Shown: positions 50,783-59,760 of the stretch, one piece after another | Layout of the letters: each line of letters opens with the position of its first letter | Position numbering within the stretch: position 1 is the first letter of the stretch | Notes under the pieces: model-generated | Database searches by the model: none | The model's input: only the letters and a program-made list of their open reading frames with translations | Told to the model about the DNA's origin: nothing | Source of the DNA: Acetatifactor sp. | GTDB taxonomy: Bacteria > Bacillota > Clostridia > Lachnospirales > Lachnospiraceae | Length of the DNA: 59,944 bases | Assembly: GCA_024695935.1 (NCBI GenBank) | Contig: JAILHH010000016.1 | Coordinates: 1-59,944 of the forward strand | Direction of reading: 5' to 3' | Program-made: the position numbers and the translations under genes

Positions 50783-51724
50783 ATGGGTGGTGCAAAGGAA
50801 AAAAAGAAACGCAGCGGTGCTTTGCATGAACTTAAAAAGAACAGAGTTCTGTATCTGATGTGCGTTCCGGGTTTATTGTTCCTACTGTTGTTTTCCTATA
50901 TTCCCCTGGCAGGAATATGGATGGCTTTCACAAATTACAACGTGGTAGACGGAATATTCGGCAGTCCTTTTGTGGGATTGAAAAATCTGAATTATTTCTT
51001 CTTCGGAACCGGAATGGGACCGAAATCAATATACAACACTCTGTTTATTAACTTCTGGGGTATCATTTTGGGACTTATCTTCCCCATAAGCATTGCAGTA
51101 TTTTTTAACGAGATCCAGGGTAAGCTTTACAAGAAATTCACACAGAGTATGATGTTCTTCCCCTACTTTTTGTCCTGGGTGGTTGTGGGAACCATAGTAT
51201 ACGGTTTCTTTGCAACTGATGTGGGCGTGGTAAACAGACTGATAACAGCCCTGGGCGGAGACAAGATCAGATGGTATGCGGAGCCTAAATACTGGAAGAC
51301 GATCCTCATATGCTGTAACGTCTGGAAGTGGAGCGGATACAATTCCATCATTTATCTGGGTGCCATGACAGGCTTTGACAGATCATTGTATGAGGCGGCG
51401 GAAGTTGACGGAGCCACAAAGCTCCAGCTGATCTTACATCTGACATTACCGATGTTAAAACCCACGGCGGTGGTACTTACACTGATGAGTATCGGTCGAA
51501 TCTTTTTCGGAGATTTCGGAATGGTCTACGGTATCATCGGCAACAATCCGGTTATCGGAGATTCGGTGGCAGTCATCGATACATATGTTTACTCAGCCAT
51601 GAGAAGCCTTGGATTCTCATATTCAACAGCGGTAGGTCTGTTCCAGTCGGTAATGGGTCTGATCCTGGTTACTCTTGCCAACTATGCGGCAAAGAAGATC
51701 AATGACGGGGAGGGCTTGTTCTGA
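50783..51724 (+). CDS. ABC sugar importer permease (LplB type)
   Basis: This 313-residue permease has six helices and the EAA loop YEAAEVDGATKLQLILHLTL near residue 210. The start KEKKKRSGALHELKKNRVLY, with a basic segment before helix 1, and the FTNYNVVDGIFGSPFVGLKN loop are typical of LplB/YtcP-type importers of oligosaccharides such as aldouronates. ATG 50783 has GAGGAG 8 bases upstream; the 15 codons back to 50738 are unsupported. No ATPase gene is in the operon. Confidence 0.93.
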   Translation: MGGAKEKKKRSGALHELKKNRVLYLMCVPGLLFLLLFSYIPLAGIWMAFTNYNVVDGIFGSPFVGLKNLNYFFFGTGMGPKSIYNTLFINFWGIILGLIFPISIAVFFNEIQGKLYKKFTQSMMFFPYFLSWVVVGTIVYGFFATDVGVVNRLITALGGDKIRWYAEPKYWKTILICCNVWKWSGYNSIIYLGAMTGFDRSLYEAAEVDGATKLQLILHLTLPMLKPTAVVLTLMSIGRIFFGDFGMVYGIIGNNPVIGDSVAVIDTYVYSAMRSLGFSYSTAVGLFQSVMGLILVTLANYAAKKINDGEGLF

Positions 51725-52617
51725 TGAAGATAAAGAGAAACAAAAGCGATATCGCACTGCAGATATTTGCATATATATTTATCGGCCTGATAGGTCTGGT
51801 GTGCTTTTACCCCCTGTTAATGACACTGAGCGTATCGTTTTCGGCCGAAAAGGTCATTGCCATCAAAGGCTATTCGGCAATACCTCAGGATTTCTCGCTG
51901 GACACATACATTTACATATTTGGAACCAGCGGAAAGGACATCCTTCGTTCCTACGGAGTCACCATATTTGTAACCGTGGCGGGAACCTGCGCGGCACTTC
52001 TTATCACGAGCATGCTTGCCTTTGCGGTATCGGTGTCGGACATGAAATACAGAAACGTTATATCCTTTATATGTAACTTTACCATCATATTCGGTGCGGG
52101 ACTTATTCCCTGGTATATCATGTGCGTAAATTACTATCACTTAAAGGATAACCTGGCGGGACTTATCGCTCCATCAATGTTCAGTGTATGGAACATGTTT
52201 TTGCTTCGAACGTATTTTAAGGCAATTTCCCAGTCCCTTTACGAGGCGGCCAGGATCGACGGAGCAAACTACTTTCAGATATATGTAAAGATCGCGATGC
52301 CGCTCAGCAAGACACCGCTTCTCACAGTGGGTCTTATGTATGCGCTCCAGTATTGGAACGACTGGTGGAACGCCCTTATGTTTATCACTGAAAAGAAACT
52401 GTGGCCATTACAGTATTTCCTTTATAACATTTTGTCCAATGTAAATGCCATAAGTTCCGGCCGTGTTCCCTCGGGAGCTGCGGCAAATATAGCTCTCCCT
52501 TCGGAGACGGTAAAGATGGCTGTTACCATCCTCACCATTGGACCTATCATTTTTGCATACCCTTTCATACAGAAATATTTTGTCGACGGAGTCATGACCG
52601 GAGCAGTGAAAGAGTAG
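51724..52617 (+). CDS. ABC sugar importer permease (LplC/YtcP type)
   Basis: This 297-residue permease is the partner of the previous one, overlapping its stop by one base (TGATG), so translation is coupled. Six helices and the EAA loop LYEAARIDGANYFQIYVKIA near residue 175 are visible; the ending KYFVDGVMTGAVKE is typical of LplC proteins. Confidence 0.94.
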   Translation: MKIKRNKSDIALQIFAYIFIGLIGLVCFYPLLMTLSVSFSAEKVIAIKGYSAIPQDFSLDTYIYIFGTSGKDILRSYGVTIFVTVAGTCAALLITSMLAFAVSVSDMKYRNVISFICNFTIIFGAGLIPWYIMCVNYYHLKDNLAGLIAPSMFSVWNMFLLRTYFKAISQSLYEAARIDGANYFQIYVKIAMPLSKTPLLTVGLMYALQYWNDWWNALMFITEKKLWPLQYFLYNILSNVNAISSGRVPSGAAANIALPSETVKMAVTILTIGPIIFAYPFIQKYFVDGVMTGAVKE

Positions 52618-52669
52618 GATTTTTAAAAAGAATTTATATCGCCGGCGAATTAAAGATAAATTAAAACCC

Positions 52670-52686
52670 GTATTGCGATGCAATAC
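52670..52686 (+). promoter_or_regulatory. Perfect hairpin before the binding-protein gene
   Basis: GTATTGC-GAT-GCAATAC is a perfect 7-bp dyad in the 119-base gap between the permease stop and the binding protein start. It lacks a T-tract. It could protect a processed binding-protein mRNA end or serve as operator. Confidence 0.5.
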
Positions 52687-52736
52687 AAAACAAAGAGTAT
52701 TTCAGTTAATGGAGTATTAACGAGGAGGATTACTAA

Positions 52737-54275
52737 ATGAAAAAAAGGTTATTGAGTATGATCATGTGCCTCACACTTGCAGTAACTGCTCTTGCAGGAT
52801 GCGGAAGTGCGGCAGATCAAAAGAGTGAGACAAACGTTCAGGATTCTGCTGCTGCTACAACAGCTGACGCAACAGGTTCCGAAGATTCAGGTTCTGCAGA
52901 AGATGCGGGAACCATCACAATCTATTATCCCGGTGATCAGACCGAGAGATTTTCAGAGTTCCTTGAAAATGAGTTTGCTGAGAAGCTTTACAACGATATC
53001 GGATTAAAAGTTGAGATGATCTTTGTTCCCTGGGATCAGTACTGGACCAAGAAAGAGATCATGCTTGCAGCCAATGAAAACATCGACCTTTACTGGGATG
53101 GTCTCGCAAACCTTTCCCTTATCGTAAACAAAAAGCAGGCACAGCCTCTTGACGAGCTCATTGCTGAGTATGGTCAGGATATGTTAAATGTCCTTCCCAT
53201 GTCACAGATCGACGGTGGTCGTGTGAACGGCGAAGTTTACGGTATTCCTTCAGCTTACGGCCCCAGTTCAGGAATCTATCAGTTAGTCTGTGTAAGAGAG
53301 GATATCCTCGAGGCAGTCGGAATGGATAACATCGAGACTCCCGATGACCTTATGGAGTTTGCTCAGAAGGCAAAGGAGCAGTTCCCTGAGATGAAGGGTC
53401 CCGCAGATATCATCTTCAAACCCCTCACCAGATATTTCCAGGATAATCAGCTTACATGGATCGGTACTGACGTATTCACAGTTCTCGATGAGTCAACAGG
53501 CAAGGTTGAGAGCTACTATGAGTCAGAGGCATTCAAGAAAGTCGCTAAATTCAACGAGGAAATGTACAAGAAGGGCTTATATGCCGATGAACTTACAACT
53601 CAGTACAATGAGAAAGATGCTCGTATGCAGACAGGCCTTTACCTTTGGGTAGAAGCTTCTATCGGAAAAGACAGAGAGATCATCAATGCAGTACAGCAGA
53701 ATGCTCCCGATGCAGAATTAAAGACATACATCCTCTCACCCGAGAAGGACAAATACATCTCAACATCAGGCGGTGAGGTGCTTTGCATCCCTTATTCAGC
53801 TTCCAACAAGGAAGGCGCTATGAAGTTCATCAACTGGATCTATGCTTCACCTGAGAACTACAGATTCGCTATCTACGGTGTTGAAGGTGTTGACTATCAG
53901 ATGGTTGACGGCAGAGTAGAGAAGCTCACACAGGAAGATTTCTTCTATGAGTGGATGTTCAGAAACAAAAACTATCAGCTCTTTGACAAGAGTGTATCTG
54001 ATGAGTATATCGAGACCTATGAGCACTGGGATGACAATGCAAAGATCTCCTCAGCTCAGGGCTTCATCTTCAACAACGAGAACGTGGTTGAGATCGAGAC
54101 AGCCATCACAGAGGTTACAGCTTCAGACTTTGCTCCTATCAGAAGCGGTTTCGTAAGCTTTGATGACAATTATGATAATGCGGTTGCTAAGCTTAAGGCA
54201 GCAGGCATTGACGAGTATGTTGCCGAGGTACAGAGACAGTACGACGAATTCTTGGCAAATAAGAAAGGTAATTAA
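52737..54275 (+). CDS. Extracellular oligosaccharide-binding lipoprotein (LplA type)
   Basis: This 512-residue protein delivers a carbohydrate to the two permeases encoded just upstream. The lipoprotein signal ends VTALAGC (Cys near 22), followed by a Ser/Thr/Ala/Asp linker and a large binding domain (TITIYYPGDQTERFSEFLEN, IFVPWDQYWTKKEIMLAANE, YGIPSAYGPSSGIYQLVCVR, ISTSGGEVLCIPYSASNKEG). The length and order after the permeases match LplA-type proteins. GAGGAGG lies 7-9 bases before the ATG. The next gene starts on its last base. Confidence 0.93.
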   Translation: MKKRLLSMIMCLTLAVTALAGCGSAADQKSETNVQDSAAATTADATGSEDSGSAEDAGTITIYYPGDQTERFSEFLENEFAEKLYNDIGLKVEMIFVPWDQYWTKKEIMLAANENIDLYWDGLANLSLIVNKKQAQPLDELIAEYGQDMLNVLPMSQIDGGRVNGEVYGIPSAYGPSSGIYQLVCVREDILEAVGMDNIETPDDLMEFAQKAKEQFPEMKGPADIIFKPLTRYFQDNQLTWIGTDVFTVLDESTGKVESYYESEAFKKVAKFNEEMYKKGLYADELTTQYNEKDARMQTGLYLWVEASIGKDREIINAVQQNAPDAELKTYILSPEKDKYISTSGGEVLCIPYSASNKEGAMKFINWIYASPENYRFAIYGVEGVDYQMVDGRVEKLTQEDFFYEWMFRNKNYQLFDKSVSDEYIETYEHWDDNAKISSAQGFIFNNENVVEIETAITEVTASDFAPIRSGFVSFDDNYDNAVAKLKAAGIDEYVAEVQRQYDEFLANKKGN

Positions 54276-55792
54276 TGAGAATAGAATGCTTGAAAGATGA
54301 GTATTGGTATGGCGGATGTGTCAAAAGCGGCACGAAGATGCCATTGTCTTCTGAGAGCAACTTTACTGTGGACACCAGGATCAACAGCACCCCGAATCAG
54401 GCAATGCCCTTTTTCGTATCCACCAAGGGCAGATACATTTACAAAAAAGAGGGCTTCGAGATCACATTCAAAGACGGAGTGATCGAGATGACTGACGGCT
54501 GCTTTGTAAGCGAAGCTTACGGTGATCTTAAGACCGGATATAAAAAAGCAATGGAGAAGGAGTTCCCCTTTAAAGAGGGGACTCCGGATCCTGAACTGTT
54601 CAAAAATCCGATCTATAACACTTGGATCGAACTTACATTTAACCAGAATGAGGCTGATATCTTAAGATACGCGCAGGGTATTTTGGATAATGGAATGCCT
54701 CCCGGAGTCATAATGATAGATGACGGATGGAGCGAGGATTACGGCAATTGGACCTTCCACACAGGAAAGTTTCCAAATCCCGACAAAATGATCAAAAAGC
54801 TCCATGGAGACGGATTCAAGGTAATGCTCTGGGTATGTCCCTTCATCACAGCGGATACGGTGATGTTCCGTGATGCACTGGCAAAGGATATCCTTATCAA
54901 GGACAGCACAGGTGAGACCTATATACTTCACTGGTGGAACGGTTATTCCGCAGTGCTTGATATGTCAAACCCCGATGCGGTCAAGTGGTTAAAGGACAAG
55001 CTTGACGCCCTGATGGAAATGGGAGTCGATGGATTTAAATTTGATGCCGGAGACAGTTTCTTTTATACAGAAGACAATGTAACATACAAAAATACTACAC
55101 CGAACGAGCAATCCGAATACTGGAGCGAGTTTGGAAAACAATACAGATTTAACGAGTACAGAGTTACTTACGGTGAGGGCGGTGCCCCGCTTTTACAGAG
55201 ACTTTGCGATAAGCAGCACTCGTGGAATACCGAAGGCGTAGGCGGATTGATTCCGGATTCACTCTTGCAGGGAATTACAGGTCACCCTTTCAGTTGCCCT
55301 GATATGATAGGCGGCGGAGAGTACGTGAATTTCCACGAGGCATTAAAAGAAAGACTTGATGAGGAACTCTTTATCAGGCATTGCGAGATAGCCTGCCTGA
55401 TGCCGGCAATGCAGTTTTCTGCAGCACCCTACAGACTCCTCACAAAGGACAATTTTAAAAAGATCATGGCCTGTGTGGAACTTCGAAGCAGGCACATCGA
55501 TTACATAATGGATCTGATCGGTGAAGCCGGAAAAACAGGCGAGCCTGTGATCAGATATATGTCCTATGAATTCCCGAATGACCATGCCGAAAAAGTTATC
55601 GACCAGTTTATGCTGGGTGAGAAGCTTTTGGTGGCACCGGTTTACGAGAAGGGACAAAAAGGCCGTGAAGTATTTCTTCCCAAGGGCAAATGGCTCAGAA
55701 ACGGTGAGGAAATAACAGGAAACGGTGAGAAAATATGGATTGAACAGGGAGAGGATCCGCTGATCCTCTTCGAAAGACAGCGGACAATATAA
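54275..55792 (+). CDS. Glycoside hydrolase family 31 enzyme
   Basis: This 505-residue cytoplasmic enzyme cleaves alpha-linked sugars from an imported oligosaccharide. Family GH31 marks are VIMIDDGWSEDYGNWTFHTG, FKVMLWVCPFI, the nucleophile block VDGFKFDAGD with Asp257, and HPFSCPDMIGGGEY (the DIGG-type block). It is shorter than alpha-glucosidases and alpha-xylosidases (usually above 600) because the N-terminal beta domain is reduced, as in the group that includes sulfoquinovosidase-like and alpha-galactosidase-like members. Substrate cannot be fixed. It lacks a signal peptide and overlaps the binding-protein stop by one base. Confidence 0.9.
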   Translation: MRIECLKDEYWYGGCVKSGTKMPLSSESNFTVDTRINSTPNQAMPFFVSTKGRYIYKKEGFEITFKDGVIEMTDGCFVSEAYGDLKTGYKKAMEKEFPFKEGTPDPELFKNPIYNTWIELTFNQNEADILRYAQGILDNGMPPGVIMIDDGWSEDYGNWTFHTGKFPNPDKMIKKLHGDGFKVMLWVCPFITADTVMFRDALAKDILIKDSTGETYILHWWNGYSAVLDMSNPDAVKWLKDKLDALMEMGVDGFKFDAGDSFFYTEDNVTYKNTTPNEQSEYWSEFGKQYRFNEYRVTYGEGGAPLLQRLCDKQHSWNTEGVGGLIPDSLLQGITGHPFSCPDMIGGGEYVNFHEALKERLDEELFIRHCEIACLMPAMQFSAAPYRLLTKDNFKKIMACVELRSRHIDYIMDLIGEAGKTGEPVIRYMSYEFPNDHAEKVIDQFMLGEKLLVAPVYEKGQKGREVFLPKGKWLRNGEEITGNGEKIWIEQGEDPLILFERQRTI

Positions 55793-55871
55793 ACTATTGT
55801 CCGTTTTGTTTTGAAAATTTATTTCGCCAGGATGTTTTTACTAAAATCTGTTTGCAAAAGAGAGGTCATAA

Positions 55872-56999
55872 ATGGAGATAATGGCAAAGAAAGTCACTGA
55901 GGCAGAGGTGGTCTCATATTTTTTGCCCGGTGAGAAGATATTAACACTGAAAAGGCACGGAAACGGTCATATAAATGACACATTCCTGCTGGAGACAGAC
56001 AAAGACAAATACATATTGCAGAGGATTAATCATGAGATATTTAAAGAGCCCGAAAGGCTTATGGAAAATATTTATGCCATCACCACACATTTAAAAAAAT
56101 CCATAAGAAAAAACGGTGGGGATGAAAACAGAGAGAGTCTGACCGTCATAAAGACTTCCGACGACAAGCTGTTGTACGAAGATGCAGACGGCGGATTCTG
56201 GAGGATGTATCTGTTTATTGAGGATGCGGTATGCCTGGAAAAAGTGGAAAAGCCGGAGGATTTTTACGAGAGCGCCCTGGCCTTTGGCAATTTCCAGAGG
56301 ATGCTTTCCGATTTTGACCCGGGCATCCTGCACGAGACCATACCGGATTTTCATAACACCCCCAAAAGATATGAAGACTTTGAAAAAGCAGTGGCTCTTG
56401 ATAAATTGGGAAGAGCCGCAAATGTATCAAAAGAGATCGAGTTTGTGCGAAGCCACAGAGAAGAGATGGGACTTGGGGAAAAACTTTTAAGAGAAGGAAA
56501 ACTTCCCCTTAGAGTTACCCACAATGATACCAAGTTAAACAACATAATGATGGACAAAAAAACCGGAAAGGGCATCACCATAATCGACCTGGATACCGTG
56601 ATGCCGGGACTGGCCATATATGATTTTGGCGATTCCATAAGGTTTGGAGCCAATACGGCGGCTGAGGATGAGACAGACCTGTCAAAGGTCTCACTTGACC
56701 TGGGATTATTCAGAGTCTATGCCGAAGGCTTTATAAAAGGTGCGGCCGGAGGACTTACCGACGAAGAGATAAAGATGCTTCCCTATGGCGCAAAGAATAT
56801 GACCATGGAGTGCGGCATGCGCTTTCTGACAGATCACCTCCTGGGGGATACATATTTTAAGATCCACAGGGAAAATCACAACCTGGACAGAGCAAGGGAC
56901 CAGTTCGCACTGGTTGCCGATATGGAAGCAAAGCGGGATGAAATGCAGGAGATCATAGAAAAAATAATGAGGGATCAAAAGGAGAAGATCTATGCTTGA
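55872..56999 (+). CDS. APH-fold sugar kinase, N-acetylhexosamine 1-kinase-like
   Basis: This 375-residue kinase has the aminoglycoside phosphotransferase fold: RHGNGHINDTFLLETDKDKY glycine-rich start, then RVTHNDTKLNNIMMD catalytic loop (the catalytic Asp in HND) and ITIIDLDTVMPGLAIYDFGD metal site. The order and the GHINDTF motif match NahK-type enzymes that phosphorylate a sugar at C1. In this operon it would activate the sugar set free by the GH31 enzyme. AGAGAGG lies 6 bases before ATG 55872; ATG 55881 is an alternative. The end overlaps the next gene by 8 bases. Confidence 0.88.
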   Translation: MEIMAKKVTEAEVVSYFLPGEKILTLKRHGNGHINDTFLLETDKDKYILQRINHEIFKEPERLMENIYAITTHLKKSIRKNGGDENRESLTVIKTSDDKLLYEDADGGFWRMYLFIEDAVCLEKVEKPEDFYESALAFGNFQRMLSDFDPGILHETIPDFHNTPKRYEDFEKAVALDKLGRAANVSKEIEFVRSHREEMGLGEKLLREGKLPLRVTHNDTKLNNIMMDKKTGKGITIIDLDTVMPGLAIYDFGDSIRFGANTAAEDETDLSKVSLDLGLFRVYAEGFIKGAAGGLTDEEIKMLPYGAKNMTMECGMRFLTDHLLGDTYFKIHRENHNLDRARDQFALVADMEAKRDEMQEIIEKIMRDQKEKIYA

Positions 57000-58308
57000 A
57001 CTTTTAAAGGCCGAAAAAGGCTTCGACGAGATCGAGGAAGCTTTTAAACTGTATGAAAAAATAATGAGCAGTGATGACGCGTCAAAATCTGACAGACAAT
57101 CAAAAAATTGTCTGATCGAAAAAAGTTTTCTGGGCGATTTCCTTTCAAGATATGAAAATCTGAGTGCCTTAAACAGAGAACGACTTTTTTGGTGCCTGGA
57201 GGAGATCGAGGGAAATCCCGAGATACTTGCGCTGTATAAGTTCTTAAGATGGGATCTTTGCAGATATAAAAAAGGGATAGACGGCTGGTTTTATCAAAGT
57301 TTTGACTTTGACTATGAATCAAGATATCCGGACTGCAGAAAATTCATATTGCTGCTTAGCTGCATAAGCGAGGGCAGAAAAGATCTGATAAAGAGAAATA
57401 TACCTGTGGAAGTTTACGAGGAAATGCCTCACAAGGTCATGGCAGGCCATATTGCAAAATATGAAGAGACCGGAAACTGTGAAATGCTTGATTTCCCGTG
57501 GGACAAAAATTTCTACGCGGGAACCATATTTTTGTTCGACAGGTTCTATTTTACTCCCTATACATTTTCGGATCCGTTTTACCTGTACAGAAACGAAAAT
57601 GACGGAAAGGTCACGGGCCTCTATAAAGGAAATTTCCTCGTAAACGCCGAAGGACAGGTGATGAATCCGGAGTTTGAAACGCCCGGACCTGCCATGTTTG
57701 CGACTAAATTTAATGAGAGTATAAAGTTTGTCACCGGAAATTTCATAAACCCTGTGGGGATAATCTCTGAGTCTGTCAGAACCTTAAACCTTGAGGAAGA
57801 GACAAAATGCCTGCAGGAAGGTGATCTGCTACTGGCATTTCATATTCCCGGCGGTGAGGGATATAACCCCGTAAGGCTTGAAAGATCCATGCGGATGGCT
57901 CTGGATTTTTATGATAAATATTTTCCGGAACTGGACATCAGAGGATTTTGGAGTGAGAGCTGGCTTTATGATCCAAAGCTCTCCCTTATTTTGGATGAAG
58001 ATACCAATATCGTCCGGATGCAGAGGCGTTTTTATTGCTACCCGATAGGCGAGGGTGGGGATATGCTTTTAAAAGAGTTAAAGCCCTTTAACGAGCCTGT
58101 TGAAAAAAGGTCTTCACTTCAGAAAAAGGCGGCATATCTGATCAATAACAAAACGGAATTTCATACTACTTCCATGATCGTCCTAAGAGAGGATGTGGAG
58201 GGCATAAAAGACGGATATACCTATGTGACTGAAAGAGATATACGTGAGTATAGAGAATTACTTAAAAAGAACGGGAAAGGAATTCCCGATATTCCGGAGG
58301 TAAAATAA
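56992..58308 (+). CDS. GNAT_C/DUF5596-like acyltransferase-domain protein
   Basis: This 438-residue protein resembles the two-part family often named acyltransferase domain-containing protein (NAT_N plus GNAT_C, DUF5596). Typical strings of the C-terminal half are LLAFHIPGGEGYNPVRLERS, ALDFYDKYFPELDIRGFWSE, SWLYDP, and LDEDTNIVRMQRRFYCYPIG. Such genes recur in glycan-use operons of Firmicutes without a known substrate. The last 40 residues (HTTSMIVLREDVEGIKDGY) complete the fold. It overlaps the kinase gene by 8 bases and the oxidoreductase gene by one, so coupling is tight. Confidence 0.75.
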   Translation: MLELLKAEKGFDEIEEAFKLYEKIMSSDDASKSDRQSKNCLIEKSFLGDFLSRYENLSALNRERLFWCLEEIEGNPEILALYKFLRWDLCRYKKGIDGWFYQSFDFDYESRYPDCRKFILLLSCISEGRKDLIKRNIPVEVYEEMPHKVMAGHIAKYEETGNCEMLDFPWDKNFYAGTIFLFDRFYFTPYTFSDPFYLYRNENDGKVTGLYKGNFLVNAEGQVMNPEFETPGPAMFATKFNESIKFVTGNFINPVGIISESVRTLNLEEETKCLQEGDLLLAFHIPGGEGYNPVRLERSMRMALDFYDKYFPELDIRGFWSESWLYDPKLSLILDEDTNIVRMQRRFYCYPIGEGGDMLLKELKPFNEPVEKRSSLQKKAAYLINNKTEFHTTSMIVLREDVEGIKDGYTYVTERDIREYRELLKKNGKGIPDIPEVK

Positions 58309-59558
58309 TGAAAGTAGCTTTGATAGGCGCAGGGCAGAGAGGAAGCATATATGCCGGATATTTGCATGAAAAAATGGGAGTAGATATCGCGGCTGTGGTG
58401 GATCCTTCTGAGGAAAAATTAGTTATAGCAGCTGACAGATTCAAGGTCGAAAAGGAAAATCTGTTCACTGACTTTAAGGCTTTTTGCCGTGAGAAAATGT
58501 CACTGGACGGCGTGATAATAGCGTCCATGGACAGGGATCATTATGCTGAGACAATTGAATGTCTTGAACTGGGATATGATATTTTGCTGGAAAAGCCCAT
58601 ATCTCCTAAGCCCGAAGAATGCATGGCAATACTTAAAAAAGCCCATGAAAAGAACAGAAAGATCCTGGTCTGCCATGTTCTCAGATATACGAATTTTTTT
58701 GCAAAGATAAAAGAGATAATAGATTCCGGAGAGATAGGAAAGATCGTTACCATACAGCATGCGGAAAACATCGGAAATTTCCATATGGCTCATTCATTTG
58801 TCAGAGGCAACTGGAGATATTCAGATCTTTCAAGCCCCATAATACTCCAAAAATCCTGTCATGACCTGGATATTCTGGTGTGGCTTGTGGGAAGTAACGC
58901 AAAGAAGATCTCATCATTCGGAGAATTGACATATTTTAAGGAGGAGAACGCACCTCAGGGCAGCACTGACAGATGCCTTAACTGTCCTGTAAGTGATAAG
59001 TGCAGATTTGATGTGCGGACCGCTTATCTGCCCAGAAGAGGAGGATGGCCAACAGAGGTCATAACCCCCGACCAAAGTGTGGAAGGGCTCATGGAGGCGT
59101 TTAAGACAAGCCCCTATGGCAGATGCGTATACAGATGTGACAACAATGTGTGCGACAATCAGGTCACCAATATATTGTTTGAAAACGGAGTGACGGCTTC
59201 ATTTCATTTAAGCGGCCTCACCAACAAAATGCACAGGACCATCAAGATCATGTGCGAGGATGGCGAGATAATCGGCGATGATTATGACAATACCATCACC
59301 GTTACTTATTATTCACCCAATGCATTGTATGAAGGGGAGAGTCGTACCATAAATGTGGAGAGCAAGGAAGGATTTCACGGAGGCGGAGATTACGGACTTA
59401 GCGTGGATTTCCATGATATGCTGACCGGAAAAGGCGCCGAAAATCTCTCTTCCATAGACAAGTCCATAGAAAGTCATCTGATGGCATATGCTGCTGAAAA
59501 GTCAAGACTTACAGGAAAAGTCATGGACATGGATGAAGTCAGGGCGAGCTTTGGATGA
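58308..59558 (+). CDS. Gfo/Idh/MocA family oxidoreductase
   Basis: This 416-residue NAD(P)-dependent enzyme acts on a sugar or cyclitol. The Rossmann start KVALIGAGQRGSIYAGYLHE, the EKPISPKPEECMAI motif with the conserved Lys, and the second domain with HSFVRGNWRYSDLSSPIILQ and CHDLDILVWLVG are visible. A CLNCPVSDKC block near residues 222-231 may hold a structural zinc, as in several relatives. The one-base overlap with the preceding gene puts it in the sugar operon, where it could oxidise the released sugar or an epimerisation intermediate. Confidence 0.93.
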   Translation: MKVALIGAGQRGSIYAGYLHEKMGVDIAAVVDPSEEKLVIAADRFKVEKENLFTDFKAFCREKMSLDGVIIASMDRDHYAETIECLELGYDILLEKPISPKPEECMAILKKAHEKNRKILVCHVLRYTNFFAKIKEIIDSGEIGKIVTIQHAENIGNFHMAHSFVRGNWRYSDLSSPIILQKSCHDLDILVWLVGSNAKKISSFGELTYFKEENAPQGSTDRCLNCPVSDKCRFDVRTAYLPRRGGWPTEVITPDQSVEGLMEAFKTSPYGRCVYRCDNNVCDNQVTNILFENGVTASFHLSGLTNKMHRTIKIMCEDGEIIGDDYDNTITVTYYSPNALYEGESRTINVESKEGFHGGGDYGLSVDFHDMLTGKGAENLSSIDKSIESHLMAYAAEKSRLTGKVMDMDEVRASFG

Positions 59559-59683
59559 TCTTCAAAACACAGTACGAAGGCGTTATGAACTTCAAGGAAG
59601 AAGGCATGAGTATGCAGGAAAAGGCGCTCAAAATTATAAAGAAAGATGGTGAGATTTCGGTTCAAAAGAAACAGACATTATGA
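59555..59683 (+). CDS. Possible 42-residue protein overlapping the oxidoreductase stop
   Basis: ATG at 59555 overlaps the previous stop in an ATGA arrangement and opens 42 codons (MIFKTQYEGVMNFKEEG..., ending ISVQKKQTL). Composition is protein-like and basic. It could be a real small gene, or the shortened remnant of a larger one. No family is recognised. Confidence 0.35.
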   Translation: MIFKTQYEGVMNFKEEGMSMQEKALKIIKKDGEISVQKKQTL

Positions 59684-59760
59684 TATAATAAATGCTGTTT
59701 TTGGAGCGTGCCTAGTAACTTTTTAACTTGGAGTAAAAACGACTAAAGGAATAAGAAAAA

